The translations under genes and the position numbers were made by a program. Below are positions 55,879-64,000 of a stretch of 64,000 nucleotides of DNA, piece by piece. Every line of letters starts with the position of its first letter. Positions within the stretch are counted from its first letter, which is position 1. The stretch is from the NCBI GenBank assembly GCA_965223435.1, contig CBDCWQ010000019.1:186001-250000 (forward strand), written 5' to 3'. Source of the DNA: CBDCWQ01 sp965223435. Its GTDB lineage: Bacteria > Myxococcota > Kuafuiibacteriia > Kuafuiibacteriales > Kuafuiibacteriaceae. Under the pieces are notes generated by a model. The model searched no databases, had not been told where the DNA came from, and was given only the letters and a program-made list of their open reading frames with translations.

Positions 55879-56431
55879 ACAAAGACAGGCCGTGCGACGT
55901 GCCTATGAACTTAAGCGCCTCCGGTGGGCCTTCAAAAGGGCTGCTGTTGTTGTTCCCTTGGGTTTGAGTGCTCTATTTTTGTCGGCACCACCATCTCAAG
56001 TTTTTGGAGCAACCGCTTGCTTGTTCGTGTTGGCGACGCTCCTCGGTTTTTGGCGCACAAACTTGGGTCTGGGTGCCGTGTCCGGCGCTTGGGTCGCGCT
56101 TATTCCCGTGCTTGTGGGACTCGGCATGAAGGGACTGAACGGCCCGATGTCTCAAGCTGCCTGCTACGCCTTTTGCCTTACCGGAACCTTTGGTCTCGCC
56201 CTCATCGCGGGGTTTTTCTTGTCAAAACGAGCCCTTCAAAGCAAAAAACAAAGTCACCAGTTCGTATTGGCGGCCACTGCCAGCGCCACCGTTTCGATTG
56301 TCGTGGGTTGCAGCACGTTGGGCTTTGGAAGCGTGTTCGGGCTCATGGTCGGTTTGTTGGTGTCGGGGGTTCCTGTTTACGTACGGGGGCCTAAAACAAT
56401 CACGGGTCCGCCTCCTGCGGGAACCCTTTGA
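55871..56431 (+). CDS. Polytopic membrane protein, putative sigma-factor partner
   Basis: 186 residues from ATG 55871, inside the sigma-factor stop region. Short basic N-terminus (MDKQRQAVRRAYELKRLRW), then five or six membrane helices: AAVVVPLGLSALFLS, ACLFVLATLLGFW, AVSGAWVALIPVLVGLG, YAFCLTGTFGLALIAGFFLS, ATVSIVVGCSTLGFGSVFGL and a final one. Cysteines lie within helices (AACYAFC, VVGCS). No family recognised. Translational coupling suggests it controls the sigma factor, but it lacks a recognisable anti-sigma domain. Confidence 0.75.
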   Translation: MDKQRQAVRRAYELKRLRWAFKRAAVVVPLGLSALFLSAPPSQVFGATACLFVLATLLGFWRTNLGLGAVSGAWVALIPVLVGLGMKGLNGPMSQAACYAFCLTGTFGLALIAGFFLSKRALQSKKQSHQFVLAATASATVSIVVGCSTLGFGSVFGLMVGLLVSGVPVYVRGPKTITGPPPAGTL

Positions 56432-56474
56432 GCGACTGCATCACCCGAAGCGGCCACCGCCCATCAAGGCCAGG

Positions 56475-58967
56475 CTACTGTGGATCGGCCCCGCCCCAAG
56501 GATACCATCGATATCCGAAATAAAACCCACCCTGATGCAAGACTTTCCTAAAGTCCATCTGGCTGGGAATCTGTGAACCTCTGATGCGGATGCCCTCGTA
56601 AGCGGCTTCGATAACCACCTCGCCATCACCCACCCTCAGGCTCACACCCAAGGCGCCATTCCAAGCAAGCTGAAAAGCTTCGAGGTCAAGAGTTCCATCG
56701 TCGGCGCCTCTACGAAAGCCGACCCAACTTATGCCCGCAGCCCCAGCGACAAAAGGTCGAACGCCAGCAAAGACCGACTCCAGCGTGACCCGAGCCAATA
56801 TGGGCACTCGATGCAGATCGCGCTCCTTATCGGCGAAGGACAACATCGAACGGCCGTAGCCAACTCTGGTTGACAAGAAAACGCGAAAAGCCTCTTCCAT
56901 CCAGGTTCCGGCACCAAGCTCCAAAAACGCCGACGGCCTGGTATTGCCGTTTTGGAGCCCGCCTCCGAGGCTGGCCCCTAAGAAAAACGGTGGACTCTGC
57001 TCTTCGCCCTGGGGAGAAGCAGCGATGGGAGACGCTTCGAACTCCACCCACTGCTCTCCTTGAGCCGCTTCGTCGATGACCCTGAGCAAAGTTCGGGCGG
57101 GCGACAAACCGGCCGAGCCGTATGCGTTTTTCGGCCCCAAAGTCCCCCAAGGAAGCATAAGCGAAAATACATATAAGCCATCTTGCACTTCCGTGGCCTG
57201 AAGCGCCCGGGGCGGAGGTTTGCAGTGGCACGGGCTCAAAAGACCAGAGGTCAGTACGTCACCCCCTGGGGAGCGACTCCCTAGGGCCCCACCACGCTCC
57301 CCTTGCTCGACTGTCGCGAACAGGCGTCGGCCGGCGAGCGGCACGCCCTGGCCGTCGTGCACAAAGAGCCGAACAGACACCGTCTTGCCGCGGGTCAATT
57401 CCACCAAAGGCCCCACTGAGTCCAAAGACAGTTTCATGGGCGCAACCTCGACCGAAAGCGTGGCAGGCTCGGTCGTGCGGCCCCCGTCGGTGATCATCAC
57501 AAAGGGGAGCTTCCACTGTTTGGGCGTACTCAGATGGAGCCTGCCGTTGTCGTCTAGGGGCACACCTGGATCCCATTCGATGCGAGCGCCCTCGGGGGCT
57601 GAAAAGGACAACATCCCCGGAAACGGCATGACCCTTCTTGCCCCGAAAAGGGCCAAGGTCCGCCCATCTGCCATCTTTGGCCTTGGCACCACCAAAAGCG
57701 TCCGGAGCTTGCCGGGCATACCGAGCACCCCGCGGCGATCCACAGCGGTGAGCCGTACACGATACGCACCTGGCTTCGGGGAAAGAAGACGCATACCTGG
57801 GCGGGCGAGCCGCCACGTTTTTATGGCCCGGGAAAGCGCCTGATCGTCATAGGCAAATAACTCCGCAACCGTGGTTGAGGTTCCGGTAGCAGCATCCCAT
57901 CTAAGAATTGTTGGTTCTTGTTCCACCACCAAAAGCGGCTCGTCGAGAGTCCACTTGGGAGGCTCAATCAACAAAGACGGTGGTTCGGGTGCTCGACCTT
58001 GCTGAACTCGCGTGCCCTGCCCACGCTCGACACGGACGCTCTTTCCTTGCGCAAGAACGTCTGCGCTTCCTTCGTACACGGACACCTGGCTGACCTTCTT
58101 TTTTGGGTTGTGACGAACACGCGCGCGGCGACTCTGGAATTTGATCTCAGCCGCGTCAGTCACAACTTCTACGGGAGCCCCTTCCAGTTGGGCCAGGCGC
58201 ACAAACAGCTCCCCCTCTTTGAGGACCACGTCCGAAGACCGTTTCTTCCGTGTCCTCCTTTTTTTTTCACGCCCGTAGATAACCACCAATGCACCCGGTC
58301 CAATAAAGAGCTTATTACCCTCGTGAAAGGTGACCTCTCCGGCAGAATCCTGAACGGTTCTCACGTTGTAAAAGCGATGAAGGGGCATCTCAAGCTCAGC
58401 CTTACGCCAACGGGCAACGTCGGGCGGACGCGCCTGAACAACACCAAAAATCCAGCTGACCAACGCGATGGGATCAGACGGCTTGATCCAAATCTCCACC
58501 CGTCGATTGCGGCGATCGGACGCAGCGTTGGGCTCCTCCGAGAGGGGCGCTGTAAACCCCGCAGCCTCGACGTCGATTCGTGCCCGTGAAATGCCCTGTG
58601 CTTCGAGGGCCTCCTGCACCGCGCGCACTCGGCTCAGGGAAACCCTTGTTCTGACCCGGTCATTTCCATGACGGTCGGAATGCCCCACCAGCAGAATCTG
58701 GGCCTTGGGATCGGAATGGAGGAATTTGGCGAGGGACACCAGTTTGCGTTTCTCTTCGCTGCTCAGCGCCGAGGACGCACTCAAGAATCGAACCACCCCA
58801 TACGATCTCGGCCGTGGCGCATCTGGGTGAGAAGCCGCAAACGACGAGCCGCTCCCCAAAAAAACAGAGCAGGCCAAAGCCGCACTCGAAAAAGCGATCC
58901 CGGCCCGTACGGAGCGCCATTTCGCCCGGGGCGTCGGCACTCGAAAAGAATCAATACCACACCTCAT
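56475..58967 (-). CDS. OmpA / FecR-domain envelope protein with C-terminal barrel
   Basis: ATG 58967 gives about 830 residues and a signal peptide; TTG 59033 overlaps the upstream stop and is an alternative. Domains: OmpA-like peptidoglycan-binding about 55-165 (ILLVGHSDRHGNDRVRTRVS, LSRVRAVQEALEAQGI, ASDRRNRRVEIWI); FecR-like about 220-330 (GEVTFHEGNKLFIGPGALVV, LKEGELFVRL, VSVYEGSADVLAQGKSVRVE); Ig-like middle; and a C-terminal outer-membrane barrel from about residue 690 (FFLGASLGGGLQNG, FYFGYRWYPWG). Likely links outer membrane and peptidoglycan. Last gene of the kinase-cyclase operon. Confidence 0.85.
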   Translation of the reverse strand: MRCGIDSFRVPTPRAKWRSVRAGIAFSSAALACSVFLGSGSSFAASHPDAPRPRSYGVVRFLSASSALSSEEKRKLVSLAKFLHSDPKAQILLVGHSDRHGNDRVRTRVSLSRVRAVQEALEAQGISRARIDVEAAGFTAPLSEEPNAASDRRNRRVEIWIKPSDPIALVSWIFGVVQARPPDVARWRKAELEMPLHRFYNVRTVQDSAGEVTFHEGNKLFIGPGALVVIYGREKKRRTRKKRSSDVVLKEGELFVRLAQLEGAPVEVVTDAAEIKFQSRRARVRHNPKKKVSQVSVYEGSADVLAQGKSVRVERGQGTRVQQGRAPEPPSLLIEPPKWTLDEPLLVVEQEPTILRWDAATGTSTTVAELFAYDDQALSRAIKTWRLARPGMRLLSPKPGAYRVRLTAVDRRGVLGMPGKLRTLLVVPRPKMADGRTLALFGARRVMPFPGMLSFSAPEGARIEWDPGVPLDDNGRLHLSTPKQWKLPFVMITDGGRTTEPATLSVEVAPMKLSLDSVGPLVELTRGKTVSVRLFVHDGQGVPLAGRRLFATVEQGERGGALGSRSPGGDVLTSGLLSPCHCKPPPRALQATEVQDGLYVFSLMLPWGTLGPKNAYGSAGLSPARTLLRVIDEAAQGEQWVEFEASPIAASPQGEEQSPPFFLGASLGGGLQNGNTRPSAFLELGAGTWMEEAFRVFLSTRVGYGRSMLSFADKERDLHRVPILARVTLESVFAGVRPFVAGAAGISWVGFRRGADDGTLDLEAFQLAWNGALGVSLRVGDGEVVIEAAYEGIRIRGSQIPSQMDFRKVLHQGGFYFGYRWYPWGGADPQ

Positions 58968-59029
58968 CCCAACGCCGCATGTTTGCCCGGCCCGACCGGA
59001 TTGGTCAAAAAAGCAACAAAGAAGCGTTG

Positions 59030-60811
59030 TCAAGTTTTGCCGGCCCGGGCTCGTCCCATAGCCTCTTCGGAGCCCGATGGCTCTGCGGCGAGCGGCGTGA
59101 GGGCAAAAATCGGTAGGGCATCGTTTGACCTTCCAACTTCTTTCGGTTTTCGGTCGGCTGCGAGACCCATCGTCTCCTTCGTCTTGCTGTCGATCAAGAT
59201 TTGGCCCACCGAGGCATCCGCTTCAAGAAGCGCAACCTGCTCAACCAAAGGCCCCACAACCGAGATGGCCCCTTCCGAATCAAACTGAATCTTGGCCACG
59301 CCGGTAGCCACCGCCCCCGAAGCACCAAAGCCAACACCCGCAGTCTCTCGCCACCTCTGGGCCACCTGTTCTGCCCCCTGGACCAAGGCAGACGCGGCAG
59401 CAACCGCTCGGTCCGTGTAGTCGTCGCCGCGCGAACTCCGGAACACGGCCAAAACCGCATCGCCCGCGTGTCCGTCAAGCTCACCACCATGCTGTGTCAC
59501 GAGCTCCCACGCCATATGAAAAAATTCGCCCAAACTGCTGACGACCTTTGATGGAGATACGTCTTGGCCTGCTTCTTCATCCTTGGAGATGTCACAATAC
59601 AGAAGCGACACGATTTCCTCTTCTCCGCCAAAAGCCTCGTGGTCACCACCAAGGGCCTGGCTCAAAGTCTTTGGTGACAAAAATCGAGATAGACGAATAC
59701 TGATTTGCCTCTTTTGGCGGAGCTCCAGGCGAAGCCTTGTCAGTTCGCGAAGCAAGCCGTTGACCGAGCCGACCAATCGTTCGAGTTCACCACCGGCCGG
59801 AACATCAATGGCCTTTCGGTGCCCGTCCTGAATGGAGTGCGACAGGGCATCGGTGACCGCAAGAATGGGCTCGCTCACACGCCGAGCCAAAAGGAGCCCA
59901 AGGATGCCGGCCGCAATGCCAGCGATCAACGAGAGAACAAGGGCTCGAAGCCGAACCGCAGCAAGCGATGCGAAGGCCACGCTTTCTGGGCGTGAGCTTC
60001 CCACCAGCCACCTCAGCTCTGGGGCGGACACCACCGCCCCCAAGCGTGCCGCCCCGCGATCGTCGATGAAACGAGACGAAACTCCGGTCTCGACTTCCGT
60101 CCACCCCTTTTTGGGGTTCCCTTCGAAACCCGTAAAACAGGAGCGCGCGCCAAAGTGATGTCCCACGCGATCGGGTTCTGAGGAGACCAAGACGATGCCC
60201 CCTCCATCGATCACGTCCAGCTCACCGGATTTGCCCAAATAGCGGTCCACAAGCATTGCGCTCAGGTCATTGAGACCGCCCAAATCGAGCTGCGTTGTCA
60301 AAAAACCGAGGGTATCGCCGTCACGCACCCAGGGGACCACGATAAGTACCTCAGGAAACCCATCGGATATCGTCGCGTTGGAAACTGCGAAGCCGCGGGT
60401 CTTTGCCTCTTCGAGCAAGGCAGGTTCTATCGAATTCCTGAACCGACGAGCACCGTCTTCAGCATAAAACGCCGAATCGAACTTCCCGTCAGGATGATGA
60501 AGCGCAATATGTGGCACTTGCTGACCTGCCACCATCGCCTTCACCATGGATTTGCGTAGACCGATGGGCAATTCGGTCGTATCCAAAACCCGCTCCACGT
60601 CATCCAGACGACGAACCCAAGCCTGTATCGTTTCGGATATCGCATAGCGAAGTTGCGCTCCAACTGAGAGGTGCAGTTGTTGGCTCTCGTGAAGGAGGGC
60701 CTCACGATTGATATCCATCACGAACTGACCCAGCAAAATCGCCGGAGGGACTCCCACCACGAGATGACTCAGGATCAGCTGGTACAAAACGCCGAGTCTT
60801 TTTGGGCGCAC
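59030..60811 (-). CDS. Membrane nucleotide-cyclase-like protein with Cache sensor, degenerate active site
   Basis: GTG 60811 overlaps the kinase stop (TAGTG) and follows GGAGGG. 593 residues: TM1 about 5-30 (LGVLYQLILSHLVVGVPPAI), a double-Cache-like periplasmic domain to about 280, TM2 (ALVLSLIAGIAAGILGLLLA), HAMP linker, and a class III cyclase domain about 400-565. The two metal-binding Asp positions remain (LLYCDIS, GDAVLAVF). The Asn and Arg normally in GDxVNxAxR are replaced (VVGPLVEQVALLE), so transition-state stabilisation is missing. I infer weak or no cyclase activity, perhaps nucleotide binding. Downstream of the Ser/Thr kinase, upstream of the OmpA/FecR protein. Confidence 0.85.
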   Translation of the reverse strand: MRPKRLGVLYQLILSHLVVGVPPAILLGQFVMDINREALLHESQQLHLSVGAQLRYAISETIQAWVRRLDDVERVLDTTELPIGLRKSMVKAMVAGQQVPHIALHHPDGKFDSAFYAEDGARRFRNSIEPALLEEAKTRGFAVSNATISDGFPEVLIVVPWVRDGDTLGFLTTQLDLGGLNDLSAMLVDRYLGKSGELDVIDGGGIVLVSSEPDRVGHHFGARSCFTGFEGNPKKGWTEVETGVSSRFIDDRGAARLGAVVSAPELRWLVGSSRPESVAFASLAAVRLRALVLSLIAGIAAGILGLLLARRVSEPILAVTDALSHSIQDGHRKAIDVPAGGELERLVGSVNGLLRELTRLRLELRQKRQISIRLSRFLSPKTLSQALGGDHEAFGGEEEIVSLLYCDISKDEEAGQDVSPSKVVSSLGEFFHMAWELVTQHGGELDGHAGDAVLAVFRSSRGDDYTDRAVAAASALVQGAEQVAQRWRETAGVGFGASGAVATGVAKIQFDSEGAISVVGPLVEQVALLEADASVGQILIDSKTKETMGLAADRKPKEVGRSNDALPIFALTPLAAEPSGSEEAMGRARAGKT

Positions 60812-62004
60812 TACCCTCCGCCCTCCAAGCCCATACTGGCTACAAACCACAACAAAAGGAGGAGCACACTGACGAAACCAAAAACCAGGCCCAGCCAAAC
60901 ACGCTGCGCCGAGTCGCGACCACCCCGAGAGACAGGCTCGACGCGCTCGTGCCCCTTGGACGGCACCTCAAACTCAAGCCGGGCAGCCCTGGCCCGTGCC
61001 CACTCAATGCGGCGTAGCGGTGCGGTGACCGCCAACTCTACGGTACGTCTCGAAATGTCGGCCGCAGGGGCTTTTGTGTCCCCTTCGAGAAAACAGCTCA
61101 ACGCGTCTGAAAACGCCTGTGCAGTCTGATAGCGATGCTCAGGTTCTTGGGCGATCGCCCGGTGGATGATCTGGTGAAGAGACACGATGGACGAGAAATC
61201 GGGTAAAACCGGTCCCGGCTCCAGGAGGGTTCTGAAAGGCACCGGTGGCTGACTGCAAATGCTCATCATCAATTGTGGAACACTGTCGGCCCGCCATGGG
61301 AGCTCGCCCGTGACCAACTCGAAACAAAGCACCCCCATCGAAAAAACATCGGTGCGCGCATCCACCCGCAGGCCCTGGACCTGCTCGGGAGCCATGTAGT
61401 GCGGTGTGCCCAAGAGCAATCCGACCCTCGTGAGGCGAATCTCATCGAGTCGCGCTATGCCGAAGTCCAACACGCGAACACCACCCTCTTTGGTCATGAA
61501 GATGTTCGAGGGTTTGATATCTCGATGGATGACCGACCGCGTATGTGCGTGATGAAGCGCAGTGGCCACCCTAATGATGACGTTCAGGCGATCTTCGAAT
61601 CCAAAGCTCTTGTCATTCATCACCTTCTGGAGCTCAAAACCATCCAGGTACTCCATCGCGATCCACGGAAAGTCGTGGTCCACACCCGATTCATACACCG
61701 TAGCAATGTCGGGATGCTCTAGACGCTTCCCGATCAGTGCCTCCTGCCGAAAACGCTCGACGGGATCTCCACCCGCCAGGCAGGTCAAGACCTTGAGAGC
61801 GACACGCCGGGAATCTCGTGTGTCTTCAGCCAAATAGACCGTTGCCATGCCCCCGACCCCAATGGCGTTCAGCAGTCGGTAGGGCCCCAGAGTCGACGGT
61901 GGCTCACCCACATGCTGCCCCTTGTGGATCCCGCCGCCCTGCGTCTTCACCAGGTGACTGTTTTGAGCGCCCGACATGACAGACCCGGTCACGCCACATA
62001 CCAT
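60811..62004 (-). CDS. Tail-anchored Ser/Thr protein kinase
   Basis: 397 residues (ATG 62004; ATG 61977 also possible). Kinase domain about 42-310: IGVGGMATVYLAED, VALKVLTCL, SVIHRDIKPSNIF, VLDFGIARLDE, LLGTPHYMAPEQ, DVFSMGVLCFELVTGELPW. All catalytic residues are intact. C-terminal single membrane helix (VWLGLVFGFVSVLLLLLWFVA) with only eight residues after it, so there is no extracellular sensor. Overlaps the cyclase-like gene by one base, so the two proteins are made together. Confidence 0.93.
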   Translation of the reverse strand: MVCGVTGSVMSGAQNSHLVKTQGGGIHKGQHVGEPPSTLGPYRLLNAIGVGGMATVYLAEDTRDSRRVALKVLTCLAGGDPVERFRQEALIGKRLEHPDIATVYESGVDHDFPWIAMEYLDGFELQKVMNDKSFGFEDRLNVIIRVATALHHAHTRSVIHRDIKPSNIFMTKEGGVRVLDFGIARLDEIRLTRVGLLLGTPHYMAPEQVQGLRVDARTDVFSMGVLCFELVTGELPWRADSVPQLMMSICSQPPVPFRTLLEPGPVLPDFSSIVSLHQIIHRAIAQEPEHRYQTAQAFSDALSCFLEGDTKAPAADISRRTVELAVTAPLRRIEWARARAARLEFEVPSKGHERVEPVSRGGRDSAQRVWLGLVFGFVSVLLLLLWFVASMGLEGGG

Positions 62005-62401
62005 GGATCAGAGATGACCTCGGGCCAAGACAAGCTTAACCCCCTTGGCTCACTTCGAGCGCAGCCACGTCGACTGTCGACGCGCAGAACCGAGCGATGC
62101 CTGTAGGCACAAGGCCGACGATCCATGGGTTTAACTTTGTAGGGAATGGGACGGTTCGAAAAGAGACCCGTCGATCAGGTTCGGGGAGCCCCGGACAATG
62201 TCGTACAGACACACCGAAGGGGGTCGAGGTAGGTCCGCGCCGCTTTTCGGGGGGGCCGCCCACCCCACCTGACCAGTCCGCTACACACCCCGCGCACGGA
62301 AAAAGACCAAAGGACGGTGAGGCACAGGCCATCAAATGCCAGAATACCGGGCGGTGCTCTCGAAAGCGGCGACGGAACGCTTATTGCACTAAAGAGCCCC
62401 C
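62005..62401. other. Divergent intergenic region, no gene seen
   Basis: About 400 bp between the kinase (minus) and a hypothetical gene (plus). Contains a G7 run near 62259-62265. No promoter confidently seen. Confidence 0.4.
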
Positions 62402-63205
62402 ATGAAACGCCAAGAAGTGAATGTTGCAGACAACCAAGCGTCATGGACCCTCGAAGCCTACAGTCGAACCCAACCACCGACAAGCGCGCGCAAACTGGGT
62501 GCCCACAAGGACGCCAGACTCATTCAGGCACTGCGTGAGGATCCGGCGCGAATCCCCACCCAGATCTGGGCGCCTCCGGTCGCCATGCCGAGGTTTGCGG
62601 TAGAGGCGTCGACCGGAGCGCTCATGCGGAGCCGGATGAGACGCGTTCACGACCGAGTGCTTGAACTATGGGTGGACGTTGGGACTTTCACGCAGGGCGC
62701 CACCCGCCTGCTCCGAGAACTGCCCGGACTGAGCCTAGAACTTTGGAGAGAAACCAAGATCGCCATCGGCGCTCTCGGCGGCCACACAAAGAAACTCGCC
62801 AAACAGGTCGCCCAAACCAGCGAGCCCACCCTTGAACGGACCCTCTCCACAATCCGGACCGCCTTCGAAGAGCTCAAGATCTCGGACGTTCGAGTGGTCA
62901 CAGAAAGTCGTGTGCCAAACGACACCAAACGACTCTCAATCGATCCGAGCCTACGTCAAGAACGCCCCGAACCCGTTTCAGCCAAAGAGCAAGCGCCCAT
63001 GACCATCATTGTGCGAAAGCGCAAACGGCGGGCGCCTGAGAGTCCAATCGAACCCCTCGAGGCCCCGCTGGCACCAACCCCCAGACGTCAGAGCCAGGGG
63101 TCCGAGATCAAGACCCATCTCAGAGAATGGCCAGCCCCCCCCAAAGAGGTCCGGCCAACAAGACATCCATCGAAAAAAAGGCAGCGCCGGACGCGCCCAA
63201 GTTGA
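62402..63205 (+). CDS. Hypothetical basic protein
   Basis: 267 residues. A central helical stretch (MRRVHDRVLELWVDVGTF, then LLRELPGLSLELWRETKIAI) is followed by a basic, Pro-rich, probably disordered tail (IIVRKRKRRAPESP). No signal peptide, no membrane helix and no family recognised. Codon-position composition looks coding, and the opposite-strand frames are short. Confidence 0.6.
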   Translation: MKRQEVNVADNQASWTLEAYSRTQPPTSARKLGAHKDARLIQALREDPARIPTQIWAPPVAMPRFAVEASTGALMRSRMRRVHDRVLELWVDVGTFTQGATRLLRELPGLSLELWRETKIAIGALGGHTKKLAKQVAQTSEPTLERTLSTIRTAFEELKISDVRVVTESRVPNDTKRLSIDPSLRQERPEPVSAKEQAPMTIIVRKRKRRAPESPIEPLEAPLAPTPRRQSQGSEIKTHLREWPAPPKEVRPTRHPSKKRQRRTRPS

Positions 63206-63357
63206 AGATCCCCTCCGCGAGCGCACACGGATATCCTCGCGATCGCCCCGGATGGATTCTTGTGAGGCGGGGTGCCTTGTCGCCTACATTGACACAGACG
63301 CCTAGGCATACTTTGGTCAAAATGGCGACCGTGTGATCAAGGGTATGGCGAACTCGA

Positions 63358-64000
63358 GTGAGCCGAGGTAAACAAAAAATTCTGTGGCTCACCCTGGCCC
63401 TCATTGGCCTGCTATCGGGCTGTAGCGACGACCGAATCATCGTGGTCACCGTATCCGATCCAGCCAGAATTGCTGATCGCGCCGAAAAGTTACAGGTTCA
63501 ATCATCTGACCTCAAAGTTCTTCGAACCCTTGAGATGGACAACAACCGTTTCCCGGTATCCATGGCGATGTTTCACGAGCAGCCAGAGCACCCCACGATT
63601 TGGTTTGAAGCTCTGGGCCCAAGCGGCACTGTTTTGGGACGAGCCCAGATTCAGCTCGACTTTTCCGTGAACAGTCCCCCGCCACAAACTGTGGTTTTGG
63701 CGTCGCCGTGCGAGTCCACCACATCATCCATCACCACCAATGCCAACAATCCGTGCGACGATGGCCTGTTTTGCAACGGCATAGAACGCTGCAATGGAAG
63801 AATCTGTGAATCCGGTGTGCCGCCCTGCCCGCCTGTGGGTGCTTCATGCGCGTCGGTGGCGTGCCTTGAGGCCGATGATGCGTGTCTCGATGATGGCAAT
63901 GACTGCACAATCGATGCGTGCACGGACCAGGGAGAGCCCTTGCGGTTCAAGAGAAATGACGGCGAAAGCTGCCTCCTCTCAGACCTGACGTCGGCTGAAG
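63358..64000 (+). CDS. Cys-rich lipoprotein, partial (runs off right edge)
   Basis: GTG 63358 opens MSRGKQKILWLTLALIGLLS and then GC: a lipoprotein signal with lipobox LLSGC. About 110 residues of beta-rich sequence follow (DRIIVVTVSDPARIADRAEK), then Myxococcus-type Cys-rich repeats (CDDGLFCNGIERCNGRICES, CTIDACTDQG) like those in the SUMF1-like lipoprotein at 18.5-21.1 kb. Frame remains open at 64000. The start lacks a strong ribosome site. Surface protein by analogy. Confidence 0.8.
   Translation, partial: MSRGKQKILWLTLALIGLLSGCSDDRIIVVTVSDPARIADRAEKLQVQSSDLKVLRTLEMDNNRFPVSMAMFHEQPEHPTIWFEALGPSGTVLGRAQIQLDFSVNSPPPQTVVLASPCESTTSSITTNANNPCDDGLFCNGIERCNGRICESGVPPCPPVGASCASVACLEADDACLDDGNDCTIDACTDQGEPLRFKRNDGESCLLSDLTSAE

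Overview
This 64 kb window looks like chromosome from a predatory or saprophytic deltaproteobacterial lineage, either Myxococcota or a Bradymonadales-type relative. The evidence is GC-rich coding sequence, many Ser/Thr protein kinases with C-terminal membrane anchors, a sigma-54 activator carrying an FHA-like domain, Myxococcus-type cysteine-rich repeats, a MYXO-CTERM-like sorting tail and a large set of secreted or lipid-anchored multidomain proteins. I saw no rRNA, tRNA, insertion sequence, prophage or CRISPR array.

Layout. 0-7.5 kb: one minus-strand gene, open at the left edge, encodes a secreted protein of at least 2,504 residues with PKD/cadherin-like and parallel beta-helix segments. 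8-14.5 kb: a small exported protein, an FG-GAP propeller protein preceded by an 8-codon mini-ORF, a beta-propeller lipoprotein and a decayed carbohydrate-binding remnant. 14.6-21.1 kb: a two-gene lipoprotein operon (SUMF1-like, then Cys-rich repeat plus LamG-like); the first gene has an in-frame TAA right after its lipobox. 21.5-25.9 kb: regulatory cluster of an FHA/sigma-54 activator, a Ser/Thr kinase with an in-frame TAA in its activation segment and a large inverted-repeat element in its linker, and a TPR/PEGA protein. 26-34.4 kb: trypsin-like lipoprotein, alginate-lyase-like lipoprotein, then gene fragments and an exonuclease-fold protein that has lost its catalytic residues. 34.4-38.8 kb: two MscS-type channels flanking a membrane-anchored AAA ATPase. 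39-43.8 kb: DNase I-like lipoprotein, DUF2330 protein and a repeat-bearing lectin-like lipoprotein. 44.1-47.5 kb: sucrose operon (sucrose-phosphate synthase-like, sucrose-phosphatase, GH100 invertase). 47.5-51.7 kb: porin, TPR-PstS fusion and a kinase. 52.3-56.4 kb: TolC fused to an ABC substrate-binding-like domain, then cupin, a tiny CPC-motif peptide, a short sigma factor and a membrane protein. 56.5-62 kb: overlapping operon of kinase, degenerate nucleotide cyclase and OmpA/FecR-like envelope protein. 62.4-64 kb: a hypothetical gene and the start of another Cys-rich lipoprotein.

Two themes stand out. The first is envelope sensing and osmotic balance: channels with an ATPase, sucrose made and degraded as a probable compatible solute, and kinase/cyclase operons. 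The second is gene disruption. Several otherwise well-preserved genes carry a single nonsense codon or a one-base indel, often at a homopolymer, which points to assembly error or very recent decay. The least explained small systems are the cupin / CPC peptide / sigma / membrane-protein cluster at 54.8-56.4 kb and the MscS-ATPase-MscS cluster at 34.5-38.8 kb.
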